Shown: piece by piece, positions 22,865 to 33,818 of the stretch
Layout of the letters: each line of letters starts with the position of its first letter
Position numbering within the stretch: position 1 is the first letter of the stretch
Origin: Bursaphelenchus xylophilus
Lineage: Eukaryota > Nematoda > Chromadorea > Rhabditida > Aphelenchoididae
Assembly: GCA_904066235.2 (NCBI GenBank)
Contig: CAJFCV020000004.1
Coordinates: 6,758,001 to 6,822,000 of the forward strand
Reading direction: 5' to 3'
DNA length: 64,000 nt
Position numbers and translations under genes: made by a program
Notes under the pieces: generated by a model
What the model was told of the DNA's origin: nothing
Seen by the model: only the letters and a program-made list of their open reading frames with translations
The model's database searches: none

Positions 22865-23506
22865 ATGAATTGTGAGAGTGGTCCCGCGAGACCTTCCAAA
22901 GATGAGATCCGAAGCCATTTGGATGCGCCGTTGCGTCCTCATTCCAATTCAATCTGTGGATCCCTTTTGAATCCCGAGAAGCCGAACAGGGCCTGTATGC
23001 ATAGATCGTCGGATGGTCTTTTGTTGAGTGACCAGTTCCGCTTATCGACCAAACGGGAAAGTATTCGACCATCCATCCAGGACGACTTTTATTATCAGAC
23101 TTTGCATGGTATGGCTGGCTTCTGTCAATTGTAATGTATTTTATAAAAATATCTCATATTTTGTATAATCTTTTCAGCTCGTCAAGAGAGCAGTATTTTC
23201 GCGACCGTATGGGCCTCCTACATCTTTGTGTTTATCTCCGTTCTAATAACTTTTTCAATTGTTTTTTCTGTTGGTTATCTCCTCAGCTCGATGACAGCTA
23301 ATCAACGGACCTCAGGAGCTTCTCTAAACTCCACTTATAATGTGAGGTCCATTCAGAAATAAAATTCTTCGCCTTTTCTATCGTATATTTCCCAATTTCA
23401 GTTTACTGAAACGAGTATGAGGACGGTGGAGAGAGTCCGAGATGTTCTTCAGTTGAAGAAAAACAACAACCGACCTCCCAGTGGATTCTATAGTGCCCAA
23501 AATTGA
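22865..23506 (+). CDS. Small single-pass membrane protein, unrecognised
   Basis: Three exons (22865-23108, 23178-23341, 23402-23506) join in phase to 170 residues. Residues 1-82 are hydrophilic with Ser/Arg-rich patches; a hydrophobic helix follows at about 91-118 (FATVWASYIFVFISVLITFS onward); the C-terminal part is short, with potential N-glycosylation sites (NST) and a basic VERVRDVLQLKKNNN segment. There is no signal peptide, so a type II or tail-oriented single-pass topology is likely. I do not recognise the family. The next gene on the same strand starts 127 bp after its stop codon, typical spacing for a nematode operon. Confidence 0.65.
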
Positions 23507-23633
23507 GACGGGTTAATTTGGAATAAGCCGTGACTTGTGAATACCTCATCTGAACATTACTTATGCCTGAGCAGGCCTTCTTTTGGTTGAATAAATATTA
23601 TTTTGCCCTCCGGCGTTTCGAATATAACTCCAA

Positions 23634-24962
23634 ATGTCTGTAAATTTGCCCCCAATTAATTCCCGGCTCAGAGACGACAGCATGAAGCCGAAGAAACCAA
23701 AACTAATTGGACCTCTGCCCCCCATCGGTGAGTACATCTTCAGAGTGATCTCGTTCATGTTTTAACATGAATTTAAAAAATCAAAAGATCAAAATATTAG
23801 ACTAGATTGGATTTGAACTTGAAATTCGAGAATCCCGAGTAAATACTGGTCTTTTTCTTGAAGGACTTCTGACCAACTTGTATAAAATCAAAAAAAAAAA
23901 AAATTTTAGAGACAAGGAAACAAGACGTTTCGAGTATGTGGAGGAAGATCGAAAACAAGATCCATCCGGTCATACTGCCCAAATTAATCGCGGCCGAAAA
24001 GAATTCCGAAGCAGCCTTGGAAGACTACATCACGGACACTGGCAGGATCACTCAGACCTCCGCTGATTTCGTCAAAAAATTTGATTTCTTCGCGGAATTT
24101 CTTGCCGGTAATGACATTGATGCCAGAAAATTCTCCGAATATCTCAAATTTCAAAAGTAAGAACTGTTTTTTTGATGTGTCAGCTGTCTAAAACTGTTTG
24201 CAATGTAAACACAATCCTTAAAATTGACCGCTGCCACTGTAAATAATCGATTACTCACAGTGTTTGTTCAGTTTCTGCAAGATTCACGGTGATTCAGAGA
24301 GAAAACAGCGTCTTTTCTACTCATTGAAGGCCAGAAAATCGATTATTCAGAGGCAAATCCAGGTGGTGGACGAGGAATTGATCTCGTTAGATGATGCATC
24401 GAGGGTGTTCAATCAGATTGCGAGCGATAATGTGGGTCTGAATATTCATGACTTTATTTTATTCGATTTCAGAGCGAAAATATCCAAGATCTTTTTAATC
24501 AATTGGTCGAGAAATACTCAAAATTATCATACGAATTGGTGTCCATAAAGGCCAAAGAAGAGTTTTGGAAAACAAAACTCAAACTTCAGAAGGCGGTGTA
24601 AGTCGAGAATTAAAAATTTTAATTTTGAAATCACAACATTACGCCAAAACATAATGCCAGAATTAATTTGTTGATCGAAGACAATCTTTTTTAGAGCTGA
24701 TCGTGGAATCGACGACGATCAAGTGAATATCATGAAGCAGGAGCTGAATATCGAATATCTGCTCTCTATTTCCCTGGACAAACATATCTCGGAGCTGGTC
24801 ACTCTCAATTTTGACATTTTGTCATCTGATCCGATGGCACCCGAGGTGATGACAGAGCCGCCAAAACAAGAAGAAGATCCCAGACCTCAGTCGAAGCAGT
24901 ACATGGAGGCCCTCAACCAATTAATCCATCTCAAACCAAAGCCCAAAAAAAGAGCAAAATAA
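23634..24962 (+). CDS. Coiled-coil protein, unrecognised
   Basis: Five exons (23634-23727, 23910-24156, 24272-24431, 24473-24597, 24695-24962) join in phase to 297 residues. The N-terminus is short, proline- and lysine-rich (KPKKPKLIGPLPPI). Most of the rest is predicted helical and charged, with likely coiled-coil segments (ENIQDLFNQLVEKYSKLS; KAKEEFWKTKLKLQKAV). The tail is acidic then basic (PPKQEEDPRPQ ... HLKPKPKKRAK). There is no signal peptide or membrane segment. I do not recognise a family; structural or cytoskeletal roles are possible but unproven. Its close spacing to the upstream membrane-protein gene suggests co-transcription. Confidence 0.65.
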
Positions 24963-25114
24963 AAGTTTTATCATTTTTCTCGAGGTGAAACAATGGATAA
25001 ATGAAAAGAAAGCCTGGGGAAAGAAGAGGTTACTGAGATCCTGAGCTGGTAATATAGCCATAGATTTGGACATTAGGAAGTCGCCCTAATGTCCTCGATT
25101 TTTAGATTACCCAT

Positions 25115-25936
25115 TTAGACACTGATTGGCTGATCTTTGGGGAACGTCTTATTGGGGCGATGTTGTTGCCGATCATGTAAAAAGACTAGAACAGTGGCCG
25201 GGATACTGGACAGGAATGCGACGAATAAACATATCAGACTGGCCACTCCGAGGTAGAACGAATATCCTTTCGATTGCTAAAAGGATTGCATCAAATTAAT
25301 ATGAGCTCTTACTTCGTATGTCATCGTGATCCCATGAACAAATCGAACTTCATGTTTGTGGGAATTGAAGAAGAAAACTGATAAGGCCGTGGCCAAACAA
25401 ACGGCTAAAATGGAATTAAAGTAGTGTAAAATGTTAAACGTACTCGAGATCAGAAGAAGAACATTGGCCACGATCCCGCAGATCCTGATGCAAGCAGTGC
25501 AGAAGACAAAACAGAGCCCAACAGTCCCGCTGACCAGAGATATGGCGATAAATGTGAGAACAGCCCCATGCCAGCCTGAAATAAATGTTTTTAGTCAGAA
25601 CACTAAACTGATCATTTTACTATGAAATTTATGTTGTTCTTCCTCAGCATGGACGGAATCTGAGTAATCTGTATTCGCATAAAAAGCAGACTCGAACTTG
25701 TAAGTGCATTGGAGATCATTGTTCATCCCTTGCAGATGCCTCCTATTCAGAGTGCAATCCATCCACAATCCATGTTGATGTTCGGCCTGGAATTCGGCCA
25801 GATAGACGGTCTGCCAAGCCGGGGTTACCAATGCCACCACACACAAAATGAGGGCGATGATGAGCAGGACTGTGGTCAGAGTGATCAACGCCAAACGCCC
25901 CAAACTGACGGCGGACATGGTCTGAAACAAAGCCAT
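25115..25936 (-). CDS. Claudin-like / PMP22-EMP superfamily tetraspan protein
   Basis: Four exons (25936-25621, 25575-25444, 25404-25313, 25276-25115) join in phase to 233 residues. Four hydrophobic segments are visible: ALITLTTVLLIIALILCVVA, a helix around TFIAISLVSGTVGLCFVFC, one around TALSVFFF, and LGVASLICLFVAFLSSIPA. The first extracellular loop has the claudin signature W...GLW...C...C (PAWQ, GLWMDC, LQCTY). Invertebrate members act in cell junctions, channel modulation or signalling; the exact role here is unknown. The start codon at 25936 is preceded directly by GATTTAG, a likely trans-splice acceptor. The C-terminal tail is short and hydrophilic. Confidence 0.8.
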
Positions 25937-26612
25937 CTAAATCACGCAAAACACGGATAATGCCTTTCTCTTCGCTCGGGGCCCTGAGGGCTTGTCTTCG
26001 CGTCTTCACACAGCTGCTCTTGGCGCTCCCGAATAAACAAAAAAAAACTCAAGGAATATTATTTTGGAGGTGCTGATGAGTCAAGAAGGCCCAATCGCCG
26101 CTGGCAATAAACCCGTCAAACCAGCGATAACATTATGCGATACATTATATGCAAATGATTGGACGGCCCTCCTCCTTGCACCGTATAATGACAGGAATGA
26201 TATAAGAGCTATACTGTTTCGAATACCCGCGAGGAGGTTAACATTAAGTGCATGAACAAACAAATTGCTTTCCAATTCTTTTTTTCTTCTTGAGTAGAAC
26301 GGGTAAAGGTGAGAACAGGACCCGCCCTGGCTCGGCCATAAGCAGTTTAGCTCCGGGAAAACTTTGGAAATTATTTATGTACAGGGAGATGAGAACAAAT
26401 AGTTACGAAGACAAAGTTCAGATGTCTATTTTACAAAAAGAATAGTACGAATTTTCTCAAAAATACTTTTAAAGATCAAAGAACTTTATTTTCCCAAACA
26501 AATTATCATTTCGGAAGAATGTCACGACGAAGTCCCATCGATGGATTCATCATTATTTTCACGAGATCCTCTACCAGAAGCGGCCGCATTCCGCCTTTGC
26601 ACCCGAGGTATA
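25937..26612. other. Intergenic promoter region
   Basis: This 676-bp interval separates the claudin-like gene (-) from the first phosphatase (+) in head-to-head orientation and should hold both promoters. I see no exon chain. An alternative short first exon for the phosphatase (ATG at about 26520) would force a different reading frame in its second exon, so I did not use it. Confidence 0.4.
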
Positions 26613-28243
26613 ATGGCACGCGGAAGTGCTGAAAAAGGAAGAAAAGTAAGCTTGGGATGATAATCATCTTGATGGACATTGGAATTGCATTCTGATAGGT
26701 ACTTTATTTTTAAATTTCAGAGTCGAACTACGATTGGAACGAGAAGAGGCGAGACCCGAGGGCGTGGAGGGTTGGCTCGACGGAAATACACGGAAGGAGC
26801 AAACCGCTGCTCGGTGGAGAAGCAGACCACCACCAACAACGAAGCCCCGAGGGTCGCCATCGCGGCCAAATTCGTCCATAAAGGATTACCAAAAGACAGC
26901 GGTAATTCTGTAAGTTTGCTTAGCTTACATTATCTATGGACTGTGTACACCATAGACTGAGATTAACGAAAACAGAAAGGGAGTTTCGAGGGGCCCATCC
27001 TGTATAGTGTTGTGGTAGTAAGCCGATATTTTATTAGTACGGTAGCATTTGGTAATAACATTAAGCCGAATTTAATCCATTTAATTTCAGGAGCATTCGA
27101 AGCCCGGAAATTCTAAACAGGCAGCCTGTAAGCTGTGGTTTGATCAAGTGTACGATTTGGGATTACCTAAGCTACGAAAAGAGTTTGTTCACAAAATCAA
27201 ACTGTCTAATCCCGATGGTGCTCACGAAGCTTGCATGGCAGAAGCAAACTTCAGTAAGAACAGATACGATGATGTTTTCTGTTGGACAAGACCCGGATCA
27301 AAGTCCATATTAATCCAGAGAAAGGTAATCAAAAAAATTATGTCGTTTAATACGCACATTTTCAGACGATTACATTCATGCCAGCGCCGTCGAGGTCCAT
27401 TCTGAATTGACTTACATCTGTGCCCAAGGTCCAATGGAGAATACAGTAGCCCAATTCTGGTTGATGTGCATCCAAGAAGATGTCCGTGTCATCCTCCAAT
27501 TGTGTCAGAATACTGAAGATGGAAAAGAGAAGTGCTCGGAGTACATGACCGGAGGGAAATTAGACTGGGTGACCTATGGACCAGTCCAAGTCAAGCAGGT
27601 GGACTACCAGAAGAATGTGGCCGGAACCAAGAAGGTGAACAGAACCAAAATACAAGTCAAGTTCAACGATAAGGTCCATTCCTGTACCCATCTACTGTAT
27701 GCGGGATGGCCAGATCATGGAGTGCCGGAGAGTGTGGCCACTTGTCGAGAAGTCAGGAATTTGGTCCACAAGTATTATGAAAAAAAGCCCATCGTCATCC
27801 ATTGTTCGGCAGGCGTTGGCAAGGATAATCTTTTTAATTAAGGCGTACAAGGGCTTCGTAATGTTACATTATTTCGATGTTTATAGGAAGGACAGGAACA
27901 TTTGTTGCGATAGAAATGGTTTGTTACAAACTGATGCACGAAGAGAACGCGAACTTCACAATGCTGGAACTTGTTAAAAACCTCAGAGAACAAAGAATGC
28001 ATGCCGTCCAAAACGATCAGGTATTTCTTGTTTCTTATACTGAGTACTGTATTTGTAATGGCACCTTTTGTTTTGGTATATTTACAGCAATATTGCTTCA
28101 TCATACGATGTGTGATCGAAATTCTGGTGGCAGAGGACTGCTTGTCGCGCAATCCCCGCGTCATACAATTCATCCAGGACTTCGAGGAAATGGTTGAACG
28201 GAAGAAGAAACAACGAGCCGCCAAAGCCGTCGAGAAAGATTAA
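26613..28243 (+). pseudogene. Classical protein tyrosine phosphatase with frameshift
   Basis: Six exons: 26613-26645, 26721-26909, 27091-27324, 27366-27818, 27887-28020, 28088-28243. The basic N-terminus (MARGSAEKGRK; TTIGTRRGETRGRGGLARRK) precedes one PTP domain with KNRYDDVFC, DYIHASAVEV, AGWPDHGVPES and the active site HCSAGVGRTGTF, so the catalytic Cys and Arg are intact. Around 27281-27285 the frame shifts: upstream reads ..YDDVFC in one frame, while the expected DKTRIKVHINPEK and the phase needed for the next exon lie in the +1-shifted frame, as if one base of a Leu codon were missing. Either the genome has a one-base deletion (pseudogene) or the sequence has an error here. The exon 4 donor is GC (G|GCAAGG). 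Nematodes have many short sperm-enriched PTPs of this kind. Without the frameshift the product would be about 400 residues. Confidence 0.7.
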
Positions 28244-28555
28244 GAAAACTCTCAGAAAGGACATTGATAAACCAGAGTAACGTGTGGCGAGGTCATGTCG
28301 GATGAGGGAGGGGGAGCTGAGGTCGGGCAAACAAAACCTGGTTCATGGTTGGGTGAATTCAAGAAAATGCGAGGAAAGAGTCCGAAATTCGAGGTATAAT
28401 CGCGTCAAGGAATGGGCGGCACTTTAAGCCCGGAGGGGATGTCGTTGGATGATTATTCACTTATTCGAGTCCAGGCCCTCCGGGTCTCTTCGGTCCTGTT
28501 TCGAGTCGTTTTTTGTCTCCAGGAAGGTGTCGATGGTTCAGTGTTTCGGCTACCT
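28244..28555. other. Short intergenic spacer
   Basis: A 312-bp gap between two genes on the same strand. It contains the phosphatase 3' UTR and presumably the promoter of the Ly6-like gene. I see no other structure. Confidence 0.4.
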
Positions 28556-28996
28556 ATGCACCTTGTCCTCATCCTGTTCATAGGCATATCATACGTTGGA
28601 GCTGTTGATCTCGAATGTTTTATGGGCCGAAATCCCGTTGGATACACGCCACACATTTATGATGTTTGTCATCGTTATCGGTTCCATCAGACTCCGCAAT
28701 GTCTCAAATTTACGCAAGGAAGTGTGGTGACACGAGACTGTGATCCTTCTTTTCTTTGTGAGGTAATCACAGTATTTCCTCGTACTCCTTTCTTCGTTTA
28801 TAATGTTTTTGCCGTACAGTAATCATTTCCGTTGCAGCGTTTCAACATAAAGAACAAATGCGTCCGAAACCTGGCCCAGGCCAATCTTTATGGGGAGATT
28901 TGCTGCTGCTCCACCGATCTATGTAATGGAAGTATGGCCATCTCGGCTAAACTTGTATTGCCCTTAATTGGCTTCGTTTCTCTGCTCGTTATCTGA
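28556..28996 (+). CDS. Three-finger (Ly6/uPAR-like) GPI-anchor candidate
   Basis: Two exons (28556-28762, 28838-28996) give 121 residues. A signal peptide (MHLVLILFIGISYVGAV) is followed by a compact domain with ten cysteines, ending in the diagnostic CCCSTDLCN. The C-terminus is a hydrophobic stretch (LVLPLIGFVSLLVI) with no cytoplasmic tail, as expected for a GPI-attachment signal. Ly6/uPAR-domain proteins in nematodes are cell-surface proteins, some of them modulators of receptors or channels; nothing indicates venom function. The gene's 3' end faces that of the next gene (-) with only 90 bp between stop codons. Confidence 0.72.
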
Positions 28997-29086
28997 GATG
29001 GAGCGACTTTTTTCTTCAAAAGTGCCTCAATTATAACACGGCTATCTACGATTGTATTAACCGCAATAAAAATATAAAATTTCCGT

Positions 29087-29557
29087 TTACTTCTTGAGAA
29101 AGGTAAGAGTCAAGATGCCAAGATGGTTGAGGTAAGAAGTCATGATGTCAGTTCGGAGTTCGTGGATGGGAATAACGACTCGACGACAAAGTTTGGTCAG
29201 CACACTGGTCTTGTCATCCAACGGGACCTCTTCTACTGCATTCACAATTAATTTTTTCTGTGAAAAGAAAACTGAAACGCCATCAGCTTTAAAATGACCC
29301 ATGGGGACCTTGATTATACACCTTCGTTTCTCCATTACCACCTAAATAATGGCGGTTTCCTTTACAAGAATACTTAATTTGATGATTACCTCCACATCCA
29401 TTGCTCTGAGATGAGCCAATTCATTGTCCAGTCTTTCAATAAGCCTTTCCTTGCGGCTTTGCTCAACCACCGGTTTATCAAGTTTCATTTTGACACCGTC
29501 AGAAACAGTTTCGTTATGACTTTTGACAAGATTCCATGGAGAAACATTCGGAGCCAT
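29087..29557 (-). CDS. Divergent small heat-shock / alpha-crystallin-like protein
   Basis: Two exons (29557-29390, 29341-29087) give 140 residues. The first 60 residues are helical and charged (EQSRKERLIERLDNELAHLR). The remainder fits an alpha-crystallin beta-sandwich: IIKVPMGHFKADGVSVFF, KKLIVNAVEEV, CRRVVIPIHELRTDIMTSYL and the closing GILTLTFLKK, matching the family pattern of VDM/P-strand, hydrophobic beta strands and 'G-x-L-x-I/L'. Small HSPs are ATP-independent holdase chaperones. The typical C-terminal I-x-I/V motif is missing, and identity is low, so this may be a specialised or unrelated beta-sandwich protein. The ATG at 29557 is the first good start. Confidence 0.55.
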
Positions 29558-29868
29558 AACTCTGCGAGATATCAGCTTTAGAAAATAACCCTTTTGAATA
29601 CTACAAGAGAAGAATACAAAGGCTGCCTCTATAACTTCGTATAGCAACTCTCGCGAAAACAAAAAATAAAAACGCGGAGGGAATCCGTAGATCTACGATA
29701 TTCCGCTATTTGAGTAAGTAATCTGCGTAGGTTGTAAGTGGCGGGTCGCGCAGGATTCCGAGATAAATTCCGAATTTAAATATCAAAGTTCCTTTAATGA
29801 ACAAATCAATAAACGAAAAAATCTAATTCCATTACCAATCAAGTGGCAAAGCCGAACCTATTATTCAT
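29558..29868. other. Short intergenic spacer
   Basis: A 311-bp gap between two minus-strand genes, containing the ATP synthase 3' UTR. No further feature is seen. Confidence 0.4.
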
Positions 29869-31051
<1,183 letters not shown>

Positions 31052-32501
31052 ATGGATCAGAAGTCGGCAATGCGGGACTTTGTTGAGCGGGTTGACCGCT
31101 TCGTCGAGGGTGGTTTCTCTGAGGTCAACATGGATTTTGCGGTAAGTAGCAACTTTTGAATGCATTTGATTGGTAGGAATATGTAAACATTCGATTTTCT
31201 TATCTTATATTGGAAACAATGAAATTTTTTTCAGAAATTACGAGGAATTCAGGACGAATTTCAACTCGAAAACGAATATTCGATGTCTGATGGCCTTTCT
31301 TGTGTACTGCAAAACAGATATCGAGACGTCGTCCCATGTATGTTATTGTTTTACCTAATGCAACTTAAATTTTTAGATAACAAAAACCGGATAAAGCTCA
31401 AAGACCGCGAAGCCCCTGACAACGACTATATCAACGCTTCATTAATTGAATATCCCGATGTGGAGCGAAAGTATATTGCCGCACAGGCTCCTTTGCCAAA
31501 CACAATAGATGACTTCTGGCATATGATCGGCCAGAATAATGTTAAGGTGGTCGTTATGCTTTGCAAGACCGTTGAAAATTCTATGGTATGTGTGTTATTA
31601 AATAGACACTGTTTTTTAGTCAAAGTGCGTTCAATATTTCCCCGAAAATGTTGGGGACACGATGGATATTACGCATGGTGTGCTTGAAACAATAAAAGAA
31701 GAAAAGTTTGATGAATTTTCCGTTAGAGAACTTAAGTTCGTCCATAGCAAGTTTGGAGAGTCCATAATCTATCAATTACATTATACGGAATGGCCAGATC
31801 ACGGCTGTCCGAACGGTCTTGATCAAGTTTTTCGATTTGTTGAATTGATGGATGAATGTCAACTGAAATATGCTCAAGACAAGTCACCATTACTTCTACA
31901 TTGTTCTGCCGGTTGTGGCCGGACAGGAACTGTTGTTGGGGTCGATATCTTTAGGACTTTAATTAGAGAAAACGTAAGTTTCTTTAGCGTCGATGTATTC
32001 TGTATCCATCGCCTGTTTATTTTATACGTCATCTGAAATTATCGGTATTATTGTGATGTTTTCAGAAAATCAACTCCAAGATTGATCTCCAGGAATTTGT
32101 TTTGACACTTCGGAAGCAGCGAACGGCCTTTGTTCAGTCAGCTGTAAGTGATTTGATTATAATCTTACTCTAGTTTAGTCTCAATATCAATTACTCCACA
32201 AATTGGTAGCTCATTACTGTAAACTCGCTTTGGAAACAGAGGAATCGGAGAAAGAGGAGGCAAAATGCGCTGCGAACGAGCCAGATGTTGATATGAACGA
32301 GAACAACGAGAGTGATCAGCATTTGGAGGAAGAGGAAACCGTAAGCGGGGGTTTTGAGTGTCCAGTTTATATTCTAAGGCCCTTTGCTGCGAATTTATGA
32401 CCTTAGGGATTTCTTCGTACGGTATGACCTCAGGCATCCCACCTTCTACTTTTCTTAATCTCGCATGAATGATCTCTTTTCAGGTGAACGTCCGTCTCTA
32501 A
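31052..32501 (+). CDS. Classical protein tyrosine phosphatase (single PTP domain)
   Basis: Seven exons (31052-31141, 31235-31337, 31377-31585, 31620-31973, 32066-32143, 32179-32340, 32484-32501) join in phase to 337 residues. The PTP domain has all key elements in order: pTyr loop QNRYRDVVPYNKNRI, NDYINASLIEY, the WPD loop (EWPDHGCPN), the active-site loop HCSAGCGRTGTVV and the Q-loop (KQRTAFVQS). It is therefore expected to be an active cytosolic tyrosine phosphatase. Domain order and the AQAPLPNT segment resemble the PEST group (PTPN12/18/22) more than receptor types. The C-terminal ~60 residues are acidic (HLEEEET) and the last exon encodes only VNVRL. No membrane segment. It is not a close duplicate of the upstream phosphatase. 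Confidence 0.88.
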
Positions 32502-33818
32502 TGTAATTTGGATATATCGGGTCAATCGGCGAGCTTTTTTTAACAATTGATCGGTTTTTAATAGCTTTAAAGTAGTAATATGGTATTTATAATAATGTAA
32601 TTGTTTTTATCTCGTCAGATCATATCCATTCATTCATTTCCCCCCTCCCTTAATATTGTGTTCAACTCACCCGTTAACCGAGGTAATTCCCTTTCATTTC
32701 CATTTCCAAAACTCACTTTTTGTCCATGTTCATTTATATTTTATATCGTGCATAGATTGTCTTATACTGTTAATTACTTCCTCATTATATAATGTGCCGA
32801 ATTTATGTTGTAAAAATTGAGTGTGAAGTTCGGATTCTTTAAAATTTTGTAAAATGAAGTCCAAGAGGATCAGAGAATTCCTGCGAGGTCCAGAGAATTG
32901 GGTCAAAAATGACTCGAACAGATGGATCGGGGCGACAAAAAGAAGTTATGTTTGTCTAACAACTTCTGCGGATTAATTGGTTATTCAGTGTGACTTCTTG
33001 TTGGCCTTGGCCGGGACATCGTCAAGCCTAACCAAATTCGAATTGAGGCGTAAAAGTTGTTGGCCACATGATGAATGGACAGCGGACACGGGCATTTCTC
33101 TTCCTCTTGTGGTCATTCTCAGCGCGTTTCCTGTCCCCGACGACACGACATTTGCCTTCCTCCCCTCGGGCCATCCGTTTTTGTCAGTAGGAATGTGCCA
33201 GGATCGGGGTCCGAGTGTTGTTTGCCCTTAGGGAATTGCGCCTTTCAATCTTCGAAGCACTTACGAACCGTTCCATTTGCAGTCCATACCGCCGATAAGC
33301 ACAGCCTCCATTATGAAAGGAGGTATTGTGCATAAAACCTATTATTCGGGAAGGAGAGACTTGTCTCGCTCTGTGGGTCATCTGTTTCCCTCTCGAAAGG
33401 CCTTCGTTTTCGGATTTTTTGGAGAAACGGGGATTGAATGTCAATTAATGATATGGATGATGAGCAATACACCCTGTTCTTGTTGATCTCCTGCTATTTT
33501 TTGCGCGTCCGAGATGAAAAGACGGCTGGTCTCTGAGTTGGGAGGGGAGGGGAAGATGGGAAGGGAATAGGTCGCGCTTTTTTTGTCGCTTCTCCAAAAC
33601 CTCGAACATTGCCCTCAGCTACACTATTCCACGGCGGCTATGTTCTTTATTCTGTCATAGCGACAGTTCACAGTTCCGGATTTAACCTTTATTTGCCTCG
33701 TTTGTTGAATTTGAAGAAAATAGCGCGGGATAATTGCATTTTTATGTCGTTTTAACGCAACATGCCCTTGACATGAGGTTTCGACCGCTTTCTAAGTGAT
33801 TACGTTTGGTTGCAGCAG
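32502..33818. other. Intergenic region upstream of the Arf-GEF gene
   Basis: About 1.3 kb with a T/C-rich block at 32600-32720 (3' UTR or promoter) and mixed sequence to 33800. Open frames near 33075-33486 have no splice logic or motifs. The region should contain the Arf-GEF promoter or distant 5' exons. Confidence 0.4.

Noticed and set aside
26520..26608. Alternative phosphatase first exon starting MSRRSPIDGF
   Set aside because: Its GTATAA donor would put exon 2 in a frame that does not reach exon 3; the ATG at 26613 with a GTAAGC donor keeps the frame.
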